Origin: Corticium candelabrum
Lineage: Eukaryota > Porifera > Homoscleromorpha > Homosclerophorida > Plakinidae
Direction: 5' to 3'
Assembly (NCBI RefSeq): GCF_963422355.1
Contig: NC_085094.1
Coordinates: 3,760,391-3,824,390, forward strand
DNA length: 64,000 nt
Both the position numbers and the translations under genes were made by a program. This document shows, in pieces, positions 32,275 to 47,440 of the stretch. Below the pieces are notes generated by a model. That model worked only from the letters and a program-made list of their open reading frames with translations, did not search any database and was not told the DNA's origin. The first letter of the stretch is position 1. The number at the start of each line of letters is the position of its first letter.

Positions 32275-32516
32275 ATGCTACCACATCCCACACATACGTA
32301 TTCCCATTCGTAGACCTTTTTAAATTTTGCTGCGCAGTCACATTTTTTAGGAATGGGTTCGATCCATCTTAATTTTTTCGCAGGATGGAGGGCGCAATAC
32401 CAACACTCGTCGTCATAGTGGATACTGATCCGACAATGAGGACATTGAATGACCTCTGGCTGTTCGTGGCAAGTGACGGTACGGTACTGTACCAATCGTC
32501 TGCTTTGCACGTACAC
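31935..32516 (-). mobile_element. LINE-like C-terminal fragment (nuclease-like tail)
   Basis: Around a (TA)n tract (about 32210-32268) the minus strand reads HRLCGDSNARPEDVYHPDF, GRPTYFDITIRNSLQP and GGVFYPLVVESLGLWSP, the C-terminal PD-(D/E)XK-like and tail region of the RT class seen at 18-20 kb and 28-30 kb. A Cys-rich segment (CPHCRISIHYDDECWYC) lies upstream. The RT is absent; the copy is 5'-truncated. Confidence 0.65.
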
Positions 32517-33094
32517 AACATCTTATATACTACATTCTTCTCATAAGTTTTCTCTAATAGGGTGCAATAATTTTATATAACCGTTTATATAGCCATGGAG
32601 ACACTCGAATACCTCTAGAACTTGTACGACGAAAGTGATATCAGTGCGGTGGCACTCGACTGTGCATTGCGCGTACGTATTCGTAACCAATCTGTTGACC
32701 AGCCTGACGTTGTTGATGTACGAAGGAGATTCACTTCAACATTAGTTGGAGACGATTGCAGACTCAGCTGCAGGCTAGTCTACGAGCCTGCAGTTCTGAA
32801 CTAGCAACTTGAGATATCGCTGTAGGTGCATTGATGTGCACGTGCATGCCAACTAGAGACTTATGGACGACCTGGTCACGTGCACGCACGGACGGACGGA
32901 AATCTTAACACAGCCGGCAATTTAAGGTAAGTATAGAAGGCCTGGCTACGCGAGACTAATATAGAAGGTATCGTTGTTGTCAAATATTTAAGGTTCTAGA
33001 TTCTGACTTAGTTCACAGTTTGTATATTTAAAGTTGATGTATTAATTGAACAAATTAATACTGAAGCTGTGTGTAGCAAGACTTTTATCTACAT

Positions 33095-34824
33095 TTAACC
33101 CAGAACCACATACAGTACCGTCAATGTCAACAATGCACGAGTGTAGAATTCTCTCAGTTTCCTTTTGGGCTCGATCGGTTGAGTGAGAGTCGGAATGTTG
33201 ACCTGAATTGATTGAGTAAATGCAAAGACAGGAATGGCAGCCAACCATCCTGCCGATGATCCACCAATCCAGTTATTCGATGAAATAGTCTTGTCAGAAA
33301 CGGATTCGTCTTGAACAGGACTTGATCCCATCAGTTTCATCACCACACAGTATATTATTATACTAAAAATAAGAAACAGTCGCATAACACTGAGAACGAC
33401 TTGAAACCACTTCTGCTCACTCAGCTCGAGACATGACAGCGGCACAACAATCAGTGCATACAGCAGAATACACAGGCTGTAGGTATTCCAACACATTCCC
33501 TCAGGATGAAGAGAAATGTTCTCTAGATTGTCCCTTGTACACTTTTCAAATATTTCCACATTAAGAGGTATGTCCATGCAGTCGCAGCCACAGTGCCCTG
33601 GATCCACAAATCCAAAGACTCCCAAAACCATAATACCTAAGTATATGTACTTCGCTATTTTGCCATGAAAGCTTTCGCACATTTCCGGACCATCAAACTT
33701 CCTGTCTGATCTAATAATATATTCAGGCATAGTAGGTAAGCTGATTTCGTCATCTTCCTGTCCCTCATCATTGATTTCTTCCAGCAACTTCTGATTATCT
33801 GAGTCGTCCAAAAAACTATGTGTGATCATCTTTCCACTGTATTCTAGTGCCTAAGCAAAACATCATTTAGACAATGTACTCCGCTTTCAGATACAGATTG
33901 TAGACAATATTTTTGCATCACAAAGACAATGATCTGACATGCAGAGAGTGCCTCGATCACAGTGTAGCGTACCATATTATAATAGTATATAAATTGCACA
34001 AGAAATATTCAATATGACAATTAACAAATGTTTTGTAATTTTGTATTGAAATGTTTCTCTTCAATTGTTTAGACTCTATCAATGCAATTTGCTGTCTCAA
34101 TAATTAAATTTTAATTAAATAATAATCAATAGGAACACACTGTTTCCTTTCCTACTGTCATGTTGTATAATCAAATCAGAACTGTTGCTATTACTGTATT
34201 GTAGTACAAAATTCAAAATGAAGAAGCAGTAAAGTGCTAAACCCTGGCTGCTAGGACTGATTTCTACAGTAACAGCACAGAACAGCTGCTAATTAACTAC
34301 CAGCCACATTATCACATCACCTGGCATGCTAATTACCACCAGTGCTAACAATGAGGGCATGCAGCATGCTATGCAATCCAATTGGCAGGTTATTGGTCTA
34401 CAGCAGTATTACTGTAACCCTAGCACACGTGTGCCTTAGGTTAACCAGCTAAAGCAATTTCAAGACAGACTTTGTCATATTACTAAAAAATCTGTTCCAT
34501 AGGTGATAGCAAACGCCTGCCAAGACATTCCCCTCATTACCTGGGGCATTTTGTGGGTTGGTTCTTCAGTGCTCTAGTCGCTGGACCTCCCAGTCAGTTC
34601 AAAATGCTCTATTCTAATCAGTAATGTATATATTAATTACCAGTTCTATTGAAAGACATTGGTAAATATGCATAGTACAGCATAATGTAGTACTGAATGT
34701 GATGTACACTGCACATTTCACGCCTTGCAGTCTTGGAGTCTAAATCTGCTTACATCGATCTAGCTATATACTTGAACATGGGACCCAGGCCAGCACTTCG
34801 CAGCTATAGCTTCTATAGCTGGAG

Positions 34825-34906
<82 letters not shown>

Positions 34907-34964
34907 TGGTACTGCTAGTCCCCTATGGGACCTATAATATAATATATATGTATAATATTAAAAA

Positions 34965-35024
<60 letters not shown>

Positions 35025-35028
35025 AAAA

Positions 35029-35080
<52 letters not shown>

Positions 35081-35368
35081 GGTATATATATACAGATAAC
35101 ACATATCCGCCCTAAGGATGGAAGCACAAAGAGTCTAAGTCGCAATATCGTAATAACTAAGTAGATAGTCAACAATCACAAGGTCCAATCTGTCACTAAT
35201 CATTCTTGAGTTATACTGCCACAAACGAACAGATAACTGTTCGTGAAATTGCCTGGAAGCTTGGCTCAGAGACAAGCCAGATGATAGAAGAGACTTCTTT
35301 ACGATTGATCTCAACACCTCCAGACTACATATGTGCAGCCCACACTCCGTATGATTCCACCACAAGAG

Positions 35369-35415
<47 letters not shown>

Positions 35416-35784
35416 AGCTTATTTTGATGTTTCCATTTGGAATACGATGCAGCCTTCGTACATTATATCATCTTCAACTTTGGCTGGAGCTGCTGCATTT
35501 GCTGGAGAGGAAGAAAAAAGATGCTCATCATATGGCAGACGTGGAAGCTGCAGGCGGATGTTTCTACCCTTTGATAGTTGAAACGTTTGGTTTTTGGACA
35601 CCTGCTAGTTTAGCTACACTAAGAATAATTGCCTCTAAAACGATGACAAAAACCAGACTTTCATTTAGTCAAGCGTTTAGTAATTTGTTAGAACAATTAT
35701 CTGTTCGTATTTGACAGTTTAATGCTAGAATATTAAATGATAGATTAGATTTAGCAGCAGATGTAGAGTGGTGAGATTTACCCA

Positions 35785-35858
<74 letters not shown>

Positions 35859-36501
35859 CATGCAGATTGGTCTTATACAGAGGTACGGAACGGACCTTGG
35901 ACTGAACAGTGAAGTGGGTCAATTGGGTCGTTCCACCCCTCCAAACCCCCCCCCATAATTATATAAGTACAGTTGTACGCGCATGCAGCAGCAACCAAGT
36001 AGAGATACACATACACGTGCACGCACGCGCATGCATGTACTCTAGTGTAGTATCAGTTTCACAATTAATGAATAAAATATATGGCTCGCAAGACATACAA
36101 TACGCCCCAAAGGTTTGGGGGTCCATGACTCTCCCATGGCTCAAACTCGCCCGTGGTAGGCTACTTCCATGGCCCCCAAAAACAATGCTCCTGACTATGC
36201 AGCTAACCAAGTGTCGAAAACGACCTGACAAATTACATCTGTAGCTGTGCAACCCACACACCTACTCACCTGAGCTCTGGACATAGTTTCTACAAGCCAA
36301 ATGGTCGTAACAACGTTGAAGAAAGCGATAACGGCCAGAGTTATGCACGAGACCAGCACGCCGGCATTGTAGAAAGAACGCGGTAGATTGAGGAAGCCAA
36401 TTACCGACGCTAAAATTGACGGTGTTGAAGAAACCAATCGCAAGGCCGTGTGTGCCTATCCCTCGCCCAGTTGGCTCTCTGCTAACACTCATATCATCCA
36501 T
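33095..36501 (-). CDS. TMEM104-like amino-acid-transporter family gene, partial
   Basis: Two exons are visible on the minus strand. Exon 1 (about 36501-36270) ends [30 protein letters not shown] and a strong donor (CAG|GTGAGT). Exon 2 (33850-33095) continues in phase ALEYSGKM and holds a soluble acidic loop, [34 protein letters not shown], a further membrane span and [19 protein letters not shown]. Order and spacing match TMEM104 (AAAP family), which has two such parts. The start is unclear: from ATG 36501 the frame reads [16 protein letters not shown], similar to TMEM104's first span, but shifts against the rest, so there is a frameshift, a sequence error or an unseen 5' exon. The C-terminal third is not found before 31.9 kb. 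Confidence 0.65.
34827..35085. repeat. (TA)n and poly-A compound repeats
   Basis: Two (TA)n blocks (about 34827-34903 and 34970-35078) include a duplicated unit with a run of A followed by tatata. This is in the TMEM104-like intron. Similar (TA)n tracts are at about 35370-35412 and 35788-35856. Confidence 0.9.
35135..35365 (-). mobile_element. LINE-like C-terminal tail fragment
   Basis: The minus strand encodes [20 protein letters not shown] and [20 protein letters not shown], the extreme tail of the same RT class. It is separated by a (TA)n tract from a similar tail on the opposite strand. Confidence 0.55.
35424..35775 (+). mobile_element. LINE-like C-terminal tail fragment, opposite orientation
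   Basis: The + strand encodes [20 protein letters not shown], then [12 protein letters not shown] and [12 protein letters not shown], interrupted by a stop. It is the same tail domain as at 35135-35365 and 31935. Confidence 0.6.
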
Positions 36502-36508
36502 ACTGTGA

Positions 36509-36514
36509 TTTATT
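36509..36514 (-). terminator. Probable PNO1 poly(A) signal
   Basis: AATAAA on the minus strand lies 116 bp after the PNO1 stop and only 7 bases before ATG 36501 of the TMEM104-like gene. Confidence 0.5.
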
Positions 36515-36629
36515 CGCCTCGCGTGGCAAGACCGGCGCTCGGCAATTAATGATCTTAATCACAAATGACACTATAGTAGCATGTATCTCCAGATTTCTAG
36601 CAAGCAATGTCGTTGCAATAGAAAAGACA

Positions 36630-38895
<2,266 letters not shown>

Positions 38896-38904
38896 GATAG
38901 AGGG

Positions 38905-39035
38905 TAGGGTCCCGGTGTCCCAGTCCAAACTATCCGGGTCTAAAGTATCCTACCCGGATAGTCTAGACTATCCGGCCGGGTACTTCGTCCTAGGCTACAC
39001 TATCCTCTATCCGGACAAACTATCCGGGTACAGAT
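38905..39035. repeat. Palindromic tatccgg/ctagactatcc repeat, copy 1
   Basis: The block has ggatagtctagactatcc (a palindrome), tatccggccgg, cttcgtcctaggctaca and several tatccggg variants. It lies just upstream of the PNO1 ATG. A related block is at 41868-42005. Confidence 0.7.
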
Positions 39036-39049
39036 CGTGAATGCGTGCT

Positions 39050-40251
39050 AGAGAATTTCATGGACAAGAAAGGCGGTCAACAAACGGTCAACAAACACAA
39101 ACGTCGCTCTTTTTTTGGACGTTTTTGTGTTTCTAGAAGGATGCTTTGAGCTAGGCAGCTGGATGCGATGACTTCAACATGGCAACTATCTAGGTACGTA
39201 CATTTACAAACAGTCTGAGACGCGCGCGCGAGCTTGTGAGTGTGGTGTGTGTGTGTGTGTGTGCGTGTGTGTGTGTGTGTGTGTGCGTGCGTGCGTGCTT
39301 GCGTGCGTGCGTGTGCGTGCGAATTAGACATTTAATTAATTATGTTTCGTTATATATTCTTCTGTGACTATCTATTTTTACTTGTTAGTGTATGTATCTT
39401 GTCTGGCCTTGAGCACTGTACCTGTAGCGGTATGAAACAAAATATATTATTATTATTATTGTTGTTGTTGTTGTTATTATTATATAATATTTATTTCTAT
39501 TGCATCACCACAGTAATGGAGTTCCCAATTGTTATGACAAATTACATTTATACACACGTACTTTGTTATTTCATATTTTTGTTATGTCAAATTTATTTTA
39601 AGCACAAGTCTTATTTTATATTTACATAATGTGAGATCAAATTTATATATTAATCAAATTATGTGAATCGGAATTGATGTGTCGAATCGAATTTATTTAC
39701 AGTCACAGACCCTGAAATAAGGATTTCAAATTGATCGGCCATTTACTCAGAGCTGTAGCCGCCATTTTGAGAAATGAATGACTAATTACATAACCCTTCG
39801 TTGAGTCTGATCCATGTCATAACTGGTAGAGTGATGTGATTTGTGTTTCCTAAGCTGGATATATTTATGCTAAACAGTGTGATTAAAAAGGAATATTTAA
39901 TCAGTTCACCTATATATCCGATATTCACTATTGTTGTGTGATGCCCATCGGCTGCCTGCGTAATTGTACAAATGCCCTGTATTGTGTATGTACTAACGGT
40001 TGTCTGTCACAGCCAGACACTCATCCTGAAAAATGGCCGGCCATTATTTCATGCTCTGCAGTCATATCAAATCTGTTATGTGCCATATCAAATTTGAAAA
40101 GTCACATTAAAGTCTCGATTCGATCTATGTCAAATGGATACAGTGCCATTTGTCTGTTTGGAACATTTTAGTGTTACTTGTATACTTACTTCAACTAACT
40201 TTAGCACATGTCAGTTACGTTGTCCAAGCATTACAATTAGGAAGTGTATAG

Positions 40252-40342
<91 letters not shown>

Positions 40343-41490
40343 ATGTTGCCCCTATGAGGGAACTACACCAGATTTTGTGTGATAAAAATATATTGTTATT
40401 ATTATTATTATTATTGCTATTGTGTAGATTGCATGCATGTATGTATACAGGTATATACGTATCACGGTATGTACGTATGATGGTATGTATGTATGTATGT
40501 ATGTATGTATGTATGTATACAATTGCCTCGCTCTCCGGAGTGTCAGGTTCTGTCCAAGAAGCAAAGAAGAAGTTACATATAGACAGTGACTGCTGATAGT
40601 GTGTTCAATTGTATACTAGTATCGTAGCAAGTATCGTAGAAAGTCTGGTAGAAAGTATCGTAGCAAGTACTTAGTAGTGTTTGCAGTAACCTCGGCCCTA
40701 AGGGTCCTTACAACAAAAAAATGTATGTATGTATGTATGTATATATGTATATATGTATGTATGTATGTATGTATGTGCACTGGAAGCCATTATCCATGCT
40801 TTTGCACGTTGGTTACTTGTGTGAGATGGCTGAATTTAGTTGAAAGAGGTGAAACAAGGACAAACTAAAAATTTCCTTTGCAATTGCATTGTGACTAATG
40901 TGGTTGCTTCTGCACAGCACAAATTTATGGATACATCATGTACAAAGTCATAATTGAGCTCATTTGTATTGACTACTCATTAAATATAACTGAGCTCAGT
41001 TGTGGCAACTATTCATTCCATTATCATATATACATGTATTGGTATATATAGGTATGTATGTACGTATGTACTGTATGTATGTATGTACAGTATGTACAGT
41101 AGGCAAGGAATTCACATGTAATTGCCTCTCTCTATGGAGTGTTGTTTCTGTCAAACCAAGTACAGCAAGTGCATGTTTACATTTTGTTACCGTTTTGAAA
41201 GTTGTATTGTCATATACTCTGACTTGCAATTCTATTTAGTTAATGGTTGCCATTGAATTTTTTAGAATCAATTGACTGAGTCGATCAGCCTTGCGAAAAG
41301 TCTTAAAGATATTTATTTAGCAGACACATTGTAATGTTTGTTTGTTTATGAATATCATGTGTGAAGTTTTCGTTCAATAGAACAGAGAACACATTGCATT
41401 TTATGTTGTGGAATATTATATGAATAAGTAAGCTGAAACTTGCACAAGGTAAATTAATTATTGATTGTAATTACATAAAATAAAGACTAC
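39050..41490. other. Intergenic, microsatellite-rich, no supported gene
   Basis: It contains (GT)n at 39240-39320 and 40252-40339, (GTAT)n at about 40480-40520 and 40720-40775, and ATT/GTT runs at about 39440-39485. ORFs over these are repeat artefacts. The rest is AT-rich. Confidence 0.6.
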
Positions 41491-41799
41491 CTTGCTGAGG
41501 GTTTTGTCTCGACCAAAGTGACAACCATCAATACCATCATGGCAAGCTTGAATGACGCGCAGTTTTTCTTCTTTTGACACTATTACCCGCTGAAGGTTGA
41601 TAGTGTTTGACGTAGAGTCTACTTGCTTGTGGTAGAGCACTCCATCCTGCTCTTTGAAAAAGTCTGCTTGCTGACGAAGACCTCTTTTATCGTTTGCTGT
41701 AAATTCAGGTGGATACTGCGGTTGTCCGCGTTTATGACTGCGTAGGTAATCTACTAGCACTTGAAAACGACTTTCAGAGAGTTCGGAAGACTTGCTCAT
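41491..41799 (-). CDS. Integrase zinc-finger (KRBA2/GIN-like) first exon
   Basis: The minus-strand exon begins MSKSSELSESRFQVLVDYLR and contains EQDGVLYHKQ and an H2C2-like start KLRVIQACHDGIDGCHFGRDKT, then LSK and a donor GTAGTC. This resembles the N-terminal zinc-binding region of integrases as found in Ginger elements and domesticated KRBA2/GIN1-type genes. No integrase core is found downstream in the window. It could be a host gene exon, a Ginger transposon or a gypsy remnant; an intact start and splice donor favour the first two. Confidence 0.45.
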
Positions 41800-41867
41800 G
41801 TCACTGTTCGAAAACGGCGGGGAAACACTATTGCGGTTTACTTTATATCAACACGGATAGTATGGAC

Positions 41868-42005
41868 TGGTACCGGATACTTTGTCCTAGGCTACAATAT
41901 CCGGCCGGATAGTCTAGACTATCCCCCGGATAATCTAGACTATCCCTCGGATAGTCTAGACTATCCCCCGGATACTCTGTCCGGGGGATACTATGTCCTG
42001 TGACA
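41868..42005. repeat. Palindromic tatccgg/ctagactatcc repeat, copy 2
   Basis: Four units of tagactatcc with ccggata spacers, including two complete ggatagtctagactatcc palindromes, begin with actttgtcctaggctaca as in copy 1. The block lies just upstream of the minus-strand exon at 41491-41799. Confidence 0.7.
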
Positions 42006-42340
42006 CCGGATCAAATATCTTTCATAACTCGGACACCCTGTTTGCCTATTTTCGTTGTGATTTACTTTTGATTTGATTTTGTATCGCTAGCCCTGGTGCT
42101 TAGCTACCACATATATGAGAACTGTGGGCAGCTGCTACACGGTTGTTCCAGCAGGAACAACGTCTCTAGTCGGCCGGACGCTGGGTATGTAATCTCAGAC
42201 GTCGACTCCAGTGCTGGAACTACAAACTGGTTACAGACGCAAGTTGTCTTATTTGATAGCTACACGTCTCTTCTTCTTTACTTTAAATTATGCTCTTTGT
42301 ACTGTAATGTTTCTTTCCTCAGTAGACGTCAGACTCACGT

Positions 42341-45300
42341 TGGAAGGGGTGGAGTCTAAGTATGCCTACGTAAATAAGATGATACTCAATTAGATAATAG
42401 ATTTGCTATACACAAGCCGGTCTAGGTACGTATACAGACCTCGGCCTGCATGTTACATGTTCATACCTGTGGATGCACGAATGGGTATCGATCAGCAGTA
42501 TCAACCGATGCGAATGCTTGGAAGAATACCACTTCCCAGACCGTTATGCCTTACTGGAAATGTGGGACAGACGTGGCGAGAGTGGAAACGACTGTGGGAA
42601 TCGTATGAAGTACTTTCCAATCTGAACAACAGCCGGCACAAGTTCGGATTGCAACATTCATCACATGTGTGGGACAGGAAGCCTTGAGGATTTACAATGC
42701 ACTCCCATTCGAGAAAGAGCGACTAATGGAGCATCACTGTTTGGGTGAAACGAATGTTATCTATGAGAGGTTCATGCTCAATCGCGTGCACAAGCGGAAT
42801 GTGAGACGTTCAATCAATATGTTACTGCCCTAAAGGAGCTAGCGAAAACGTGCTAGTATGGTCCAATGCAGGATGACATGCTGAGAGACAGAGTAGTTGT
42901 TTGCATTCGAGACGACGGTCTACGTAAACAACTACTGCAGAAGAAAGACCAGTCATTCAGAGAATGCATCGACACCTACCCAGTGTATGAATTAATCAGA
43001 TGAGAGATACCAAAATGAAGGATGCCACTGTACACTCTTTGGGAGCTTGCAAGAAGACGCTTCAACTCCCCCAGGGAAACGAGACATGCAAAGTTAAAGA
43101 GACAGCGAGGTACCAGCCTCAACAAAGAAAGTGCAAATACTGTGGGAAAGACCACCAGTGGGGAAGATTACTCTCCAGCTTACGGGAAGCCATGCAGGGA
43201 ATGCTTGAAGATGCATCACTTCTCCTGCATGTGCAAGTCCAGCAGTAAAAGAAAGCTGAAAGGTACAGTGCGTAAGTTGCATGTGATAGAGTCACAGACT
43301 GAGACTGATACAGACAGTGATGAGTTTGACAGTCATGATGACTATGTCGTTAGTACCATGACATTGACACCCCAGACAGAGGAAGTCAATAGTCAGAAAT
43401 AGCATGACATATGAAGGGAAGCTGTACGCTGTAATGAAAGTTGGGCAGGAAACTAGTCAAATTTCAGATAGACACGGGCACAACATCCAATGTACTGAAA
43501 CATTCTGACTTGCCACAGAAAGCAACAATAAAGCAAACAAGGCAAGTACTCACATTGTTCAACGGAACGAAGATGACGCCCCTTGGGAAGACGATTGTGA
43601 AAGTGACAAACCCAAGAACAAGCATTGTAGTGAAAGACGCAGCAACGTCTATCCTTGGCACAGCAGCATCTCAGGCGATGGATCTACTGAAGGTTCAATT
43701 CGAAAACATAGCTGTACTCGAGTCTACCTCAGGTAGCACTCAACAAACTTATACTGATATGACAAATCAACTGACAAAAAACAGACTTGTCAAGATCTAT
43801 CCTTCTGTCTTTGAAGGAACTGTTGGTAAACTATCAGGAACACTACACCTACAGGTAGACCCTACAGTAGAACCGACACGACAGCCATTGAGACGCATAC
43901 CACTAGCAATGCAAACCAGACTGAAAGATGAACTGGAACGATTGGAACGACTGCAGATCATACAGAGAGAGGATGAACCAACCGATTGACAGTCTATTTT
44001 GACACTCGTTCAGAAACCAAATGGTAAATTGCGAGTGTGTATTGACCCGAAGCCATTGAATAAAGCATTGAAGCGAAGCCGATATTTGATGCCAACCCTG
44101 GATGACTTTCTACCAGAACTGACTGAGGCAAAGATATTCAGTGTCAAAAATGGGTTCTGGCATATCGAATTAGATTAGAGCTCGAGCAAGCTCACAACAT
44201 TTGGAACGCCTTATGGTAGGTACAGGTGGAACAGGATGCCGTTCGGTATTGCACACGCACCAGAAATTTTTCAGAGATGGTTCGACACAGCAGTGCAAGG
44301 CATACCTGGAGTATGTACAGTAGCGGACGATATTCTAGTGATTGGAAAAGGTACAACAGACACTGATGCCAGAAAAGATCACGATGCTACTTTGATCGCG
44401 CTACTAAATCGATGCAAAGAAAAAGGCGTACTACTAACTGCAGCCAAGTGTAAGATTGCAACTGACAAAGTTACATACATGAGTCAAGTATTGACATCCA
44501 GTAGACTGAAACCAGATCCGGACAAGGTGGAAGCAATCAAGAAGATGCCTAGACCAACAGATAAAGCTGGTGTGAGATGAATCATTGGAAAGGTAACATA
44601 CCTATCCAAATTTCTAGAAAACTTATCAGCTCTATGTGAACCATTACGTCAACTGACAAGATAAGATAAGTGGACATGCATATGGACTGCAGAACATGAT
44701 GACGCCATGCAGAAAATCAAGAATGCAGTGACACAAACGCCAGTACTGAAGTATCTCAGCGCGAAAGATGAGACAACACTGCAATGTGATTCTTCACAAT
44801 GTGGATTAGGAGCAGCGCTTATGCAGAATGGCCAGCCAGTATCATATGCAAGCAGAGCCCTTACAGAAACAGAGCAGCAATATGCACAAATTGAGAAAGA
44901 GATGTTAGCGATTGCATATGGATTAGACAAGTTTCACAACTACACCTACGGACGAAGAATTACTGTGGAGACCGACCACAAACCAATCGAAACGATTCAT
45001 AGGAAGCCGTTACATACTGCCCCAAAACGACTTCAACGAATGCTCATGAGAGTTCAGCAATATGACATCAATATTCAATACAAGCAGGGGAAACAAATGC
45101 TTTTAGCAGATACTCTTTCAAGAGCATACATAACTGATCATTCAACAAGTATCAATCAGATAGAGAAAACATTCGAGCAAGTTGACCTGAGCCAGCACAT
45201 ACCATTGACAACAGAGAAAATTTCAGAAATCAAAGTAGCTACTAAGGAAGATGAAACATTACAGCAGCTACTGCAGACCATCAAGACAGGATGGCCAGAC

Positions 45301-46749
45301 TATAAACAACAAGTACCATGGAACAGCAGACAATATTTTCATGCTAGAGATGAGCCAGTATGCCAAGATGGAGTAATCTACAAAGGAAATCGACTTCTAA
45401 TACCAACCTCCATGAGAGCTAAATTCATGTCTAGAATCCATAGCTCACATCTTGGAACCAACAGCTGTATTCTTCGAGCAAGAGAATGTGTATATTGGCC
45501 AGGAATCACGTCTAAAATAAAGATTATGTCAGCAAGTGTGAAATTTGTTGCACATACGGATGTTCACAGCAACAAGAAACACTTCAGAGTCATGAAGTAC
45601 CCAACCAACCATGGGCCAAAGTGGGAACTGATTTTTTCACTTCAGAGGAAGAGACTATCTGCTAACAACAGATTACTATAGTAACTTTTGGGAAGTAGAT
45701 GCAATGACAGATACGACAACAAAATCAACAATCAAAATACTCAAACAACATTTTGCCCAATATGGTATCCCTGATATTTTGATGACAGACAATGGGCCAC
45801 AGTTCACATCACATGAATTCAGATCTTTTACAAGGAACTGGGAATTCAACACCACAATAGCAGCCCTGGCTATGCGAAATCGAATGGTAAAGCTGAGAAC
45901 TCAGTGAAAACAGCTAAACAATTAATGAGGAAAGCCATCAAAGCAAAGCAGACCCGTACCTGGCGATGCTAGATTTTAGAAATACACCAACTCAAGAAAC
46001 AAATACGAGCCCAGCACAGAGACTAATGAGCAGGCGGACAAGAGTCTTGCTGCCTACAACAACTCAACTTTTGAAACCCAAAGTGACTGACGACTACAAA
46101 CAACTAGAAGTAGTCAAAAGACGACAAGCGTACTACTATGACAAGAAAGCTAAGGACAAACAACAATTGCAGACAAATGATACAGTGAGAAATACAACCA
46201 CTGCCAGGCACCGATGAATGGGAACAAGGAATAGTAAGCAAAGTTCTCCCAAATAGACCGTACGAAGTGACAACTACACCAGGTCAAACGTACAGACGAA
46301 ACAGAATACATCTAATTCCATCCAAGGAAACAATTTTGAAAATATCAGTGGGTCAGCCAGTGAAGACACCATCGACCAGGAAGCCATCAATTACTAAAGA
46401 ACCAAAACAACCCAAGAGTCAAGATCAAACTCAGCAAACAACCTCAGCAATGAAGAAACAGATACCAGCAATGAGGAAAACTACTAGAAGTGGACGAGTT
46501 AGCACTAAGCCAAAGTACTTGGAAGACTATGTGTGCAATTACTAGCTAATTTGTGGTCTACTTAGAACGGTAAATCTAGAGTTGCAGCTGAGAGACGTTT
46601 CATTGTTTCAAACCTGTTTTTTAGAGGAAAGGGGATGTAAGGGGTGGAGTCTAAGTATGCCTACATATACAAAGATGATACTCAATTATATAATAGATTT
46701 GCTATACACAAGCCGGTGTACGTATACAGACCTCGGCCTGCATGTTACA
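42341..46749 (+). mobile_element. Ty3/gypsy LTR retrotransposon fossil with very short LTRs
   Basis: The 5' LTR is 42341-42457 and the 3' LTR 46636-46749 (117 and 114 bp), with TG...CA ends and about nine-tenths identity. A purine tract (gaggaaagggga) precedes the 3' LTR and the flanks are cacgt and caagt, a likely 5-bp duplication. Parts in order: gag with zinc knuckle (about 42470-43400), protease (about 43440-43520), RT (about 43980-44580), RNase H (about 44710-45110), integrase (about 45390-46200) and a basic tail to about 46545. It is broken, with roughly six to ten breaks, and of moderate age judged from the LTRs. Confidence 0.85.
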
Positions 46750-47219
46750 CAAGTGACCTAATCTTGGACACCTTGATTGAATCATTCTGATGAGTTGCAA
46801 CTACAAAATTGCAACACACAGTGTCTGAGTGACTCGATGGGTTCATGCCAATTGATGGGATTCTCCAGGAGCCTTGTTGTGGTTTGTTTTAGTGCCAAAA
46901 CTGATTGCTAGGCTACTATACCTGGTAAATGTTGGAATGCCATTTCTAACCTATACCGTATTCTCTTTTATTTCGGTCTGTTTCCAGCTGCAGGTAATAA
47001 ATTGAATTAATTAATGTGTTTTTTAAATTTTATTTGTAAACACTAATAACTTAGTGTCTAGCTCTGTAGTCCTTAATTAACTCATAATTAAAGTGCCAGG
47101 TAATTAAAAATATTAATTAACTATAAGGTGCTCGAAATGAATAAGATTTACATAGCTAATTAATTATAGTTACAGATTGAACAACAAAAGGGCTCTTTTA
47201 TGTCAGTAGTACATTTTCC
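46750..47219. other. AT-rich region, no gene seen
   Basis: AT-rich sequence with many ttaatta motifs. Nothing is recognised. Confidence 0.4.
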
Positions 47220-47227
47220 ATGCCAAG

Positions 47228-47440
47228 ATGGCGACACTTTCTGCAAATATCCCAATCATCAGCTGTTGGTCGGCTGCAGATTTCCTATGCACATGGAGAG
47301 TGCTATATACGTCTAACCTACCACCGTCATTCAATGAAACAACCAAAGTGTTGGGTAACTCACATCAGGTGCTTTCTACAGCAGTTACCTTGCTCCGTTT
47401 GTGTGATGAAATTCTGAAATATTTGGCAGCTGGTCATTAA
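47228..47440 (+). CDS. Unrecognised 70-aa ORF with strong start context
   Basis: ATG lies in ccaagATGGCGAC, a good Kozak context that also looks like a YY1 site over the start, as in many housekeeping genes. The protein (MATLSANIPIISCWSAADFL near the start, LLRLCDEILKYLAAGH at the end) has normal composition and ends at TAA. I do not recognise the family. It may be a small gene, a first exon or chance. Confidence 0.3.
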   Translation: MATLSANIPIISCWSAADFLCTWRVLYTSNLPPSFNETTKVLGNSHQVLSTAVTLLRLCDEILKYLAAGH

